Of a stretch of 15,759 nucleotides of DNA, positions 1 through 6,903 are shown in pieces. The DNA comes from Actinomycetota bacterium (lineage in GTDB: Bacteria > Actinomycetota > Actinomycetes > S36-B12 > UBA5976): NCBI GenBank assembly GCA_009918865.1, contig RGCY01000010.1, positions 1 to 15,759 on the forward strand, written 5' to 3'. The position numbers were made by a program, and so were the translations under genes. Position 1 is the first letter of the stretch. Every line of letters begins with the position of its first letter. Under the pieces are notes generated by a model. The model had not been told where the DNA came from. It ran no database searches and worked only from the letters and a program-made list of their open reading frames with translations.

Positions 1-830
1 GCCGCCTGATATCGATGTGAGAGGTAGGCGGCTAGCCACCTGCCAGCAGCGAAGCCGACAAGGAATCCAGCCCCAAGCCGTGCACTGTCCGCAACTGACA
101 CCCCAACCTTGGAGTGGATGACATCAGCTGCGAACAGACTGGTCGTGAATTCAACAATCTGACCACCAAGTAACGCCACCGCTGCCATCCAAAAGCGAAG
201 TGTTGACCGACTCGACTTCGGTTGCTCGGGGATGGCGGGGTAGGCCACTGTTGACGTTTGCGATGAATCCCCCAGTGCTGTGAACCTTCTCGAAGCCAAC
301 GCGATGATGAATATCGCGAGCACCCACAACAGCCCACGCCAGCCCAAGGTCGAGGACGCTGCGAATCCCACCATCAGTGGTGCACACGCTCCGGCAGTTG
401 CGCCGGCAGCATTTACAAGCGCGAGTGCTGCAGCGGATTGCGACCCGTGGTGGCGTACTAATTGTGGATTCATCAAGTTCACGAGCAATGCACCGGCGGT
501 GCCGGATAGCGCCGCGGACGTTAGGGACACAACTGGACTTCGTGCCGATGCTAAGCCAACGCAGGCTACGGCAACGGAGACCAGGCAAAGCCGTCGCGCC
601 AGAGGAACCGAGAAGGAATCTGGGAGCCTTCGTGTTAGCAAACCTGCGATAACAAAACCGAGTGCCATTGCCGTGGCATGCGCACCTGCAATGGAACGAC
701 TCCATCCTTGTTCAGACCTTAAGAGCAAGGTGACCGGACCAATTGCATAGAGAAACCAGCAATACGTTGAAAGGTCCGTGAGAGCCGCGCGAGTGGCACG
801 GTCAACGATGCGAACGTTCTGGGTAATCAA
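1..830 (-). CDS. MFS transporter, N-terminal part (runs off the left edge)
   Basis: Read on the minus strand, the frame stays open from a TTG at 830-828 to base 1, giving about 276 residues with no stop. The protein begins with a short polar stretch, then alternates hydrophobic segments with short basic loops. Examples are a helix followed by LLTRRLP, and a GWRG turn before the strongly hydrophobic LLWVLAIFII, typical of the first half of a major facilitator superfamily carrier in the inner membrane. A long polar linker follows at about residues 197-221, like the central loop between the two six-helix halves. The TTG overlaps the TGA that closes the serC reading frame (TTGA), and no ATG or GTG lies between the previous in-frame stop and it, so translational coupling to serC is likely. 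The substrate cannot be read from the sequence. An antisense open frame at 280-750 is only its shadow. Confidence 0.75.
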   Translation of the reverse strand, partial: MITQNVRIVDRATRAALTDLSTYCWFLYAIGPVTLLLRSEQGWSRSIAGAHATAMALGFVIAGLLTRRLPDSFSVPLARRLCLVSVAVACVGLASARSPVVSLTSAALSGTAGALLVNLMNPQLVRHHGSQSAAALALVNAAGATAGACAPLMVGFAASSTLGWRGLLWVLAIFIIALASRRFTALGDSSQTSTVAYPAIPEQPKSSRSTLRFWMAAVALLGGQIVEFTTSLFAADVIHSKVGVSVADSARLGAGFLVGFAAGRWLAAYLSHRYQA

Positions 831-1932
831 GCGCTCATCGCATCAACAATGAAGTCCACACACTCCGTGAAAGCGCGCACGTCATCGGGTTCAACGGCGG
901 GAAATACAGCTACGCGAAGTTGGTTGCGCCCCAACTTGCGGTAGGAATCGACATCCACGATGCCATGCCGGCGCAAAACCGCACTAATCGTGTCAACGCT
1001 GAGGCGCTCATCAAGGTCAATAGTGACGACAACAGCGCTGCGTTCGGCCGGGTCCGTCACAAATGGCGCGGCCCATTGTCGGCTCTCTGCCCACTCATAG
1101 AGGAGCGCTGATGATTCAGCAGATCGGCCGGTACTCCACGCCATGCCGCCCTGCGAAAGAAACCAGTCAACTTGGTTAGCCATGAGTGCGATCGTGGCTA
1201 GTGCTGGAGTGACGCCGGTGTCCAACGACCGCTGGCATTGATGCGCGCGATGCGCTCGAGAGCAGCTGGCGACATCAGCGCGACCCATAGTCCACCGTCA
1301 GCACCAAACGCTTTCTGTGGGCCGAAGTAGTACGCATCAACCTGTGAGAGATCGACAGGTAACGCGGCTGCGGCAGAAGTCGCATCAATCAGGATGAGTG
1401 CATCACCTGAATTCGGTACTCGGGTTGGTGAGATTGCCACGCCGGTGGATGTTTCATTGTGTGGGCTGCAGTACGCATCAATTCCGGTTTGTGTTTCGAA
1501 ATAGGCGGCGCTTCCTGGTTCGCTCTTGCGCACAGTTTGTGGGCCAAGGTGTGGCGCTGCCGATGCGGCGGATGCAAACTTCGCACCAAATTCACCGAAC
1601 GACGCAAACTGCGCGCTTTGCTCGATCAAACCAAACGTGGCAGCATCCCAGAAAGCGGTGGACCCGCCATTGCCGAGAATCACTTCATAACCGTCAGGAA
1701 GCGCGAACAACTCCCTCAGCCCTGAGCGAAGATGGGCAACATGCTTCTTGACAGGGGACTGCCGATGACTTGTCCCAAGATAGCCCGGATTTAGAGCCAC
1801 TAACGCGTCAAGTTGCTCGGCGCGCACCTTGCTCGGCCCAGACCCAAACCGACCATCGTGGGGCAGCAAGCCGGCTGGGATGGAAATGTCAGCCGGGTCA
1901 ATTGATGTGCCAAGGGCGGAGGAGTAAGCCAT
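827..1932 (-). pseudogene. serC: phosphoserine aminotransferase, internally deleted and frameshifted
   Basis: SerC is the PLP enzyme that converts 3-phosphohydroxypyruvate to phosphoserine. The sequence matches the actinobacterial form: DGRFGSGPSKVR near residue 26, GTSHRQSPVK, LPDGYEVILGNGG, PHNETSTGV, and YYFGPQKAFGADGGLW with the PLP lysine at about 207. This first frame (1932 to about 1222) reaches INASGRW and then runs into a stop at 1198. The rest of the enzyme (TPALATIALMANQVDW, GIVDVDSYRKLGRNQLRVAVFPAVEPDDV) continues in another frame from about 1210 to the stop at 827. From memory of M. tuberculosis SerC, about 21 residues normally separate GRW from TPA; only 11 bases are present, so roughly 52 bases are missing. 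The lost part holds the conserved NQTYN segment, which contacts the PLP phosphate across the dimer. The start ATG at 1932 has an AGGA ribosome site. It may be a true pseudogene or an assembly error. Confidence 0.85.
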
Positions 1933-1945
1933 GGCTTAATCCTGC

Positions 1946-1961
1946 CGTGACTTAGGTCACA
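1946..1961. promoter_or_regulatory. CRP/GlxR-type operator between serC and pdxH
   Basis: The plus strand reads CGTGACTTAGGTCACA; the minus strand reads TGTGACCTAAGTCACG. This fits the CRP-family consensus TGTGA-N6-TCACA in nine of ten fixed positions. It sits 14 bases upstream of the serC start and about 60 bases upstream of the pdxH GTG, in the shared divergent control region. In M. tuberculosis the CRP protein Rv3676 is known to bind upstream of serC and activate it, so a conserved cAMP-CRP input on serine synthesis is a reasonable inference. Its closeness to the serC start could instead mean repression, or control of pdxH. Confidence 0.6.
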
Positions 1962-2023
1962 CGGCGCTGCGAGGGCTCAGGTGGGTGCGCAGCAGCGTCG
2001 TCGGGTGACACCGCCGACGAACA

Positions 2024-2721
2024 GTGGCCTTGACCCGCCTCGCCCCACCACAGCCGTCCACAGCGCCCTTGACCAGTGCGTGGTTCGATTGCCCGGTGAC
2101 CTCCCCTGATTACGCTCGAATTCGGCTCGGTTACAACGCTGAGCCGCTGCTAGAGGGGGATCTTGCGCCACACCCGATGGCGCAGTTTGAGGCGTGGTTT
2201 GCCCAGGCACTCACTGCCGACGTTATCGAGCCGAATGCCATGACCTTGGCGACCATCGACCCTGACGGCAAAGCGGCTGCCAGGACCGTCCTGCTCAAGG
2301 GTCTCGACGCCCGTGGCTTTCAATTCGCGACGAACTACTCCTCGGCCAAGGCGGCGGATATCGACGCGCACTCGTCGGTGGCGCTCGTGTTCACGTGGCT
2401 GCCGTTGAGTCGGCAAGTCTGCATCCGGGGGACTGCGACCAAAGCACCGCGAGAGGAATCAGCGGCCTACTTCGCCACTCGTCCACGCGGTCATCAACTT
2501 GGCGCCTGGGCAAGTCAACAGTCGCAGGTCATTGCAAATCGCGAAGCGCTGCAAGAGAACTATGCAACTTTTGACGCGCAGTTCGACCAGAACGTGCCAC
2601 TGCCGGACAACTGGGGCATTTTCATAGTTCGGCCCGACACCGTTGAGTTTTGGCAAGCCGCATCGCTGATTTGGGTCTAGATGAGTCACAAGCATGGACC
2701 ATTGAGCGGCTTGCTCCATGA
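2024..2721 (+). pseudogene. pdxH: pyridoxine 5'-phosphate oxidase, frameshifted near the C-terminus
   Basis: PdxH is the FMN-dependent oxidase that makes PLP from pyridoxamine or pyridoxine 5'-phosphate. Family motifs are clear: EPNAMTLATID, ARTVLLKGLDARGFQFATNY, SRQVCIRGTA, EESAAYFATRPRGHQLGAWASQQS and VEFWQ. The original frame then drifts into AASLIWV and stops at 2680. In another frame, starting just after the FWQ codons, the sequence reads SRIADLGLDESQAWTIERLAP and ends with TGA at 2719-2721, which is the normal PdxH ending. The usual segment here is FWQG-x3-RLHDR; about ten bases appear lost, and the substrate-contacting His of RLHDR is Ala. The restored stop overlaps the next ATG as ATGA, supporting that frame as the ancestral one. 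The start may be GTG 2024 or GTG 2096 (MTSPDYARIR), the latter closer to usual family length; neither has a clear ribosome site. Confidence 0.8.
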
Positions 2722-3983
2722 GGAGTTTGCTCGCTGACACCCGACCTCTGCGCGTCCCTGAATTTCGCCGGCTTTGGACTGCGTGGGCGGTTGCCAACGT
2801 CGGCCAGCAGATGACGTCGGTCGCAGTCTCGTTGCAGGTTTGGTACCTCACTCACTCTCCACTTGCCGTTGGCGCGATTGGCGTCTGCCAGTTCGTCCCT
2901 TTGGTATTGCTGGGTCTATACGGAGGTGCGCTTTCCGATGCACATGATCGTCGGCGAGTTGGCTTGTTGGCATCAGTGGGTTTGATGGCGTGTTCCATGG
3001 TGCTGCTTGCGCAAGCACTTGTGGGTAGCGACCGCACCGCGATTTTGTATGCGGTTGTGGCCTTGCAGTCGGCCTGTTTTGCGTTAGGAAACCCGGCTCG
3101 GCAAGCGATGATTCCTCGGCTCATTGGTCGCGATTTGCTACCCGCGGCAAACGCTCTGGGAATGGTCTCCTTCAACACCGGCATGACAGTCGGACCACTC
3201 ATTGCGGGTGCGTTGGTTGCAGCAACGAACAATGTCGCCTTTGTCTACGCAGCTGACGTGCTGGCGTTCACAACAGTGCTGTATGCAACTTTCAAGTTGC
3301 CTTCGATGCCACCGCTACCCCTTGCAGACGGTTCCGCACCGCGCCGTGCTGGATTGGCAAGCATTGTTGAAGGATTGACATTTCTCAAAGGCCGCACGAA
3401 TCTGCAGGTTTCTCTACTGATTGACGTGATTGCGATGGTGCTCGGAATGCCGCGAGCACTTTTCCCGGCAATTGCGGATATGTGGTTCAACGCCGGCGGT
3501 TCGCAGGCGCGCGTGAGCGCTCTTGTGGGCTTCTTCACTGCCGCAATCGCAATCGGCGCTGTGGCGGCAGGTTTGCTTTCAGGGCCGCTGCAGCGAGTGC
3601 ATCGGCACGGCAGAGCCGTGACCGTCGCAGTGGTGGTGTGGGGTGCCGCAATTGCTTTGTTCGGAGTAAGCCGGTCTCTGCCACTTTCGCTGGTGTGTCT
3701 TGCCATTGCAGGTGCGGCAGACACCGTGAGCGCGGTTTTCCGTTCAACGATGTTGCAGAGCGCGGCTCCAGATGAGTACCGCGGTCGCCTCCAAGGTGTG
3801 TTCACAGTTGTGGTCGCGGGCGGTCCACGGCTCGGAGACCTTGAGGCCGGTGCAGTGGCCACTGCCTTGGGACTTGTCGCTTCTGTCGTCAGTGGTGGCG
3901 TGGGGTGCGTCGTCCTGGCCGTTGCACTGGTGGCATGGCGGCGCAGCTTTTGGCACTACGACGCTCGAAATCCCGAGCCGTAG
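2718..3983 (+). CDS. MFS exporter, EntS-like (MFS_3 type)
   Basis: This is a 421-residue inner-membrane carrier with about twelve hydrophobic segments. The N-terminus (LRVPEFRRLWTAWAVANVGQ) and the loop GGALSDAHDRRRVGL match the EntS/MFS_3 branch, which contains enterobactin and macrolide exporters. ALGNPARQAMIPRLIGRDLL and the helix-4/5 motif NTGMTVGPLIAGAL are also typical of that branch. The ATG overlaps the end of the restored pdxH frame (ATGA), so the two were probably translated as a coupled pair. The intact length shows that the lesion in pdxH does not extend into this gene. The gene ends 15 bases from the convergent photolyase gene. Export of a siderophore-like or drug-like compound is the family role; the actual substrate is unknown. 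Confidence 0.85.
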   Translation: MRSLLADTRPLRVPEFRRLWTAWAVANVGQQMTSVAVSLQVWYLTHSPLAVGAIGVCQFVPLVLLGLYGGALSDAHDRRRVGLLASVGLMACSMVLLAQALVGSDRTAILYAVVALQSACFALGNPARQAMIPRLIGRDLLPAANALGMVSFNTGMTVGPLIAGALVAATNNVAFVYAADVLAFTTVLYATFKLPSMPPLPLADGSAPRRAGLASIVEGLTFLKGRTNLQVSLLIDVIAMVLGMPRALFPAIADMWFNAGGSQARVSALVGFFTAAIAIGAVAAGLLSGPLQRVHRHGRAVTVAVVVWGAAIALFGVSRSLPLSLVCLAIAGAADTVSAVFRSTMLQSAAPDEYRGRLQGVFTVVVAGGPRLGDLEAGAVATALGLVASVVSGGVGCVVLAVALVAWRRSFWHYDARNPEP

Positions 3984-3998
3984 GTCGAACCGCTTGAT

Positions 3999-5369
3999 TC
4001 ACCGGGCTTGATAAGGCCCGCGCACCTGTTCATAACGCGCCAGGGCCTCATCTCGTTCGGCCGCATGATCAACGATGCGCTCGGGGTAGCCGTGCAGGTA
4101 GCCAACATCAGATTTCCAAGGTTCATGCACTGCCGCACCTACAAGATGTGCAAGTTCGGGCACGTAGGCACGAACATAGTCACCATTGACATCAAACTTC
4201 AAACCTTGCGTCACAGGATTAAAAACGCGGAAATAGGGCGCGGCATCGGTGCCGCAACCAGCGGTCCATTGCCACCCATGTTGGTTGCTTGCAACATCAG
4301 CATCGCGCAGATGTTGCATGAACCATTGCGCACCTTGAGTCCACTCCAAGTGCAAGTCTTTGATGAGAAATGATGCAGTAATCATGCGCACTCGGTTGTG
4401 CATCCAACCTTCGCGCAACAGTTGTCGCATGCCCGCATCAACAATGGGATACCCCGTGCGGCCTTCACACCATGCTTGCCAACGACTATCCGCAACCGGA
4501 CCTGTGTCGTAGCGCATCTGCGAAAAGCGCAAGTCAAGATATTCCGTTTCGGTGCGCGGGTTATGCCACAGCACATCTGCGTAAAACTCACGCCATGCAA
4601 TTTCTTTGCGGAACACTTCGTGCCCGCGCTCGTCACCCAAATCCGCGAGCAGGGTGCGTGGATGAATTTCCCCAAAGCGAAGATACCCAGACAATTGTGA
4701 TGTGCCGTCAATGTCTGGTCGGTCACGCATGTCGGCGTAATCGGCGAGACCGGCTGCGATGAATTCCTGCCACCGAGCCTGTGCCGCAAGTTCACCGGCT
4801 GCAGGTAACAGCGTGCCATCAAGGTCTGGTCTGGCAGGCATCACATCACCAGAATCAGGTTTGAGCCAAGTAATGGGTTCACTGCTTCCTGCTGGTGCGC
4901 GCCAACCATGACGCAACCACGCCTTGTAGAAAGGTGTGTAGACGCGATAGGCGGTACCGTCGTCTTTGAGTACGCGTCCGGGGGCGACGGCGTAGGGGCT
5001 GCCAGTGCGCACAAGTGAGACACCTGCTTTGCCCAGTAATTGCTCAATGTGAATATCGCGTGTGTGCCCGGCAGGCTCGAAATCGGCACTGATGTGCACA
5101 GATGTTGCCCCGACTCGCGTTGCGACTTCTGGAACTACAACTCTCGGATCGCCAATGCGGATATAGAGATTGCCATGCATGGATTCATTGAGTGCCGCCA
5201 ACGCATCAAGTTGGTACGCCCGCATCACCGTGCCAGCCGGCTCAAAGAATTCGGGGTCAATCACGAACAGCCCCACAACACCAGACCCTTCGGCGGAATT
5301 GGCTGCTTCGAGCAAAGCCGGGTGGTCTTGAAGCCGCAGGTCACGCCTGAACCACATCACCGAAGACAC
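3999..5369 (-). CDS. phr: deoxyribodipyrimidine photolyase (class I CPD photolyase)
   Basis: This FAD enzyme uses blue light to split cyclobutane pyrimidine dimers. From the GTG at 5369 it has 456 residues, the usual class I length. The N-terminal alpha/beta antenna domain begins with VMWFRRDLRLQDHPAL. The FAD-binding helical domain covers roughly residues 180-440, with LSGYLRFGEIHPR, WREFYADVLWHNP, GYPIVDAGMRQLLREGWMHN, RMITASFLIKDLHLEW, ASNQHGWQWTAGCGTDAAPYFRVFNP and QGLKFD. The Asn next to flavin N5 and tryptophans of the electron-transfer chain (LEW, GWQW) are present. The antenna cofactor cannot be decided. The frame also has a GTG at 5423 giving 18 extra residues, and an ATG at 5357; no start has a good ribosome site. 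A TACGGT six bases before GTG 5369 could serve a leaderless start. The gene is divergent from the iron regulator. Confidence 0.92.
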   Translation of the reverse strand: MSSVMWFRRDLRLQDHPALLEAANSAEGSGVVGLFVIDPEFFEPAGTVMRAYQLDALAALNESMHGNLYIRIGDPRVVVPEVATRVGATSVHISADFEPAGHTRDIHIEQLLGKAGVSLVRTGSPYAVAPGRVLKDDGTAYRVYTPFYKAWLRHGWRAPAGSSEPITWLKPDSGDVMPARPDLDGTLLPAAGELAAQARWQEFIAAGLADYADMRDRPDIDGTSQLSGYLRFGEIHPRTLLADLGDERGHEVFRKEIAWREFYADVLWHNPRTETEYLDLRFSQMRYDTGPVADSRWQAWCEGRTGYPIVDAGMRQLLREGWMHNRVRMITASFLIKDLHLEWTQGAQWFMQHLRDADVASNQHGWQWTAGCGTDAAPYFRVFNPVTQGLKFDVNGDYVRAYVPELAHLVGAAVHEPWKSDVGYLHGYPERIVDHAAERDEALARYEQVRGPYQAR

Positions 5370-5498
5370 CAGCGCACCGTAGCCCGATGTGGAGGGACGT
5401 GCCGCTTGGGCGCTTAGCCCCACTCACCGTGCGCTTCACTGAACTTGGGCAGCCGCCACTTCTGCCCCACCGGAGCACGCACCTGCCATGGCAGTGAC

Positions 5499-5513
5499 CA
5501 CAATTAGGGCTTG
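5499..5513 (+). promoter_or_regulatory. possible leaderless -10 element of ideR
   Basis: CACAAT at 5499-5504 is close to TATAAT and ends eight bases before the GTG start, so transcription would begin at or next to the start codon. The absence of a ribosome site agrees with this, and leaderless mRNAs are common in actinobacteria. No convincing -35 was seen, so the call is weak. Confidence 0.3.
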
Positions 5514-6205
5514 TGAGCCACGACCTCATCGACACCGCCGAGATGTATCTGCGGACAATCTACGAGTTGCTAGAAGACGGTGTTGTGCCTATGCGTGCGC
5601 GCATTGCAGAGCGCTTGGAGCAGAGCAACCCAACGGTCTCGCAGACAGTCGCGCGGCTCGAGCGCGATGGTCTGCTTACGGTCGCGGCCGATGATCGTCA
5701 CCTTGAGCTCACAGAACAGGGCTACCAGATTGCGGTTGCAGTTATGCGAAAGCATCGACTTGCCGAACGACTTCTCACCGATGTGTTGGGTCTCGATCTT
5801 GCTGATGTGCACGAAGAGGCTTGTCGTTGGGAACATGTCATTAGTGACACTGTGGAACGCCGCTTACTCGAAATGCTAGATGGTCCCTGGCTGTCACCAT
5901 TTGGAAATCCAATTCCAGGCATTGATGTGCTCACAGGTAATCCAGCCGACACTGCTGCAGAAGCTAGTGGCGTCAGCATCCGCAGTCTCGCGGCTGCAGG
6001 TGTGCGAACTGCGAGAGTGGTGCGCATCGCTGAATTCGTGCAGCACGATGAACAAGCGTGCGCGAGTGTGATTCACCTTGGGCTGTTGCCCGGTCGAGAA
6101 ATTGGTCTAGCACCGGATGGGGAATCTGTTGTGGTGTCCGTTGATGGCGCACAATCAACGCTATCGCCACTTGCTGCGGCGGGAATCTGGGCGCTACGGG
6201 TTTAA
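5513..6205 (+). CDS. ideR: iron-dependent repressor of the DtxR/IdeR family
   Basis: This 230-residue metal-activated repressor normally binds Fe(II) and shuts off iron-uptake genes. It has the standard three parts: a winged helix at residues 5-70 (IDTAEMYLRTIYELLEDGV, recognition helix QSNPTVSQTVARLERDGLL), a metal-binding and dimerisation domain at about 71-140 (VMRKHRLAERLL, HEEACRWEHV, SPFGNPIPG), and a C-terminal SH3-like domain. The known ligands are all there. Met11, Cys104, Glu107 and His108 form the primary site; His81, Glu85 and His100, with Glu174 and Gln177 of the third domain, form the ancillary site. The Cys at 104 favours the iron-type DtxR/IdeR over the manganese-type MntR. 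No Shine-Dalgarno is seen; CACAAT ends eight bases before the GTG, suggesting a leaderless mRNA. No full IdeR box was found in the window, so its targets lie elsewhere. Confidence 0.9.
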   Translation: MSHDLIDTAEMYLRTIYELLEDGVVPMRARIAERLEQSNPTVSQTVARLERDGLLTVAADDRHLELTEQGYQIAVAVMRKHRLAERLLTDVLGLDLADVHEEACRWEHVISDTVERRLLEMLDGPWLSPFGNPIPGIDVLTGNPADTAAEASGVSIRSLAAAGVRTARVVRIAEFVQHDEQACASVIHLGLLPGREIGLAPDGESVVVSVDGAQSTLSPLAAAGIWALRV

Positions 6206-6214
6206 CTGCGGCGG

Positions 6215-6246
6215 CTGAGGTTTCAGTTTTGTGTCTGAAGTCTTAG
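6215..6246. terminator. hairpin between the convergent ideR and bioY genes
   Basis: The arms CTGAGGTTTCAG and CTGAAGTCTTAG flank an eight-base loop (TTTTGTGT) and pair over 12 positions with three G-U wobbles when read on the plus strand. The hairpin lies in the 53-base gap between two converging genes, where a shared terminator is expected. Neither side has a T-run, so it would be a U-tract-free terminator if it works. Confidence 0.4.
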
Positions 6247-6258
6247 CGGTCTGCGAGT

Positions 6259-6846
6259 TTAGGCTCGGTTGCTTAACCAGCGCGTTGCATCGGGTAGCAC
6301 TGCAGCCGCAATCAGTACCTTGATGGTGTCGGTGACAAGAAATGGCGTTGCACCTGTAGCGAGAGCAGTTCCAAACGATGAATGCATCGCTTGCATCAAC
6401 CACGGCACGCCAAAGGCATAAATAACCAACGTTCCTGCACCCATGGCGATAAGTGTGCGCAGACCAGTCGAAGTCCAACCGCGTTGCGCAAGCCACCCAA
6501 CAAGGGCGGCGGCGGCAATGAATCCAACGAGGTAGCCAAAGGTGTAAGCCGGCCAGCCCTTGGCACCACCGGCCAGCCACGGAACCCCAGCAATTCCAGC
6601 CGCTGCGTACAGCGTCATCGAAAGCGCCGCACGCACACTGCCGGCAGCGGCAGCAACGAGCAAAACAGCCAATGTCTGCCCAGTAAACGGCACGGGCCAA
6701 CCCTTGACGTGCCAATCAACCTGAGCAAAGAGGCCGACGAGCGCGGCACCCAGAGCCACCACGGTGACATCGTGTCGCAGCGCCCGGGGCAACCGGTCGG
6801 CCAACAGCAGAGTGGGAGTGAAGACGGCTGAATGTGAGGTGCTCAT
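6259..6846 (-). CDS. bioY: biotin ECF transporter S component BioY
   Basis: BioY is the membrane subunit that binds biotin for uptake through an energy-coupling-factor transporter. The protein has 195 residues and about six hydrophobic helices, the family size. Family landmarks are VPFTGQTLAVLLVAAAAG at about residue 51, LYAAAGIAGVPWLAGG, the glycine-rich AYTFGYLVGFIAAA, and near the end FLVTDTIKVLIAAAVLP, which carries the conserved acidic and lysine residues used in biotin binding. No bioMN ATPase/T-component genes sit beside it, so it either borrows a shared ECF module or works alone, as reported for some BioY proteins. The start ATG lacks a ribosome site; a TACCCT box lies eight bases upstream, which fits a leaderless transcript. 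It is divergent from the aldehyde dehydrogenase gene, with only a short shared control region. Confidence 0.9.
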   Translation of the reverse strand: MSTSHSAVFTPTLLLADRLPRALRHDVTVVALGAALVGLFAQVDWHVKGWPVPFTGQTLAVLLVAAAAGSVRAALSMTLYAAAGIAGVPWLAGGAKGWPAYTFGYLVGFIAAAALVGWLAQRGWTSTGLRTLIAMGAGTLVIYAFGVPWLMQAMHSSFGTALATGATPFLVTDTIKVLIAAAVLPDATRWLSNRA

Positions 6847-6862
6847 GGCGAGTGAGGGTACT
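6847..6862 (-). promoter_or_regulatory. possible leaderless -10 element of bioY
   Basis: On the minus strand TACCCT fits the actinobacterial TANNNT pattern and ends eight bases before the bioY ATG. With no Shine-Dalgarno present, a leaderless transcript is plausible. A -35 is not obvious. Confidence 0.3.
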
Positions 6863-6903
6863 GCCTAATCCCATGAGAGGTGTTGAATGAGGGCATGGGC
6901 AAC

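Noticed and set aside
280..750. Plus-strand open frame of 156 codons
   Set aside because: It is antisense to the leftward MFS gene, whose membrane-protein sequence is clear. The plus-strand product has no family features.
5505..5512. TTAGGGCT before ideR as an IdeR box half-site
   Set aside because: The 19-bp IdeR palindrome needs a second half, and none is present; a single TTAGG is too common.
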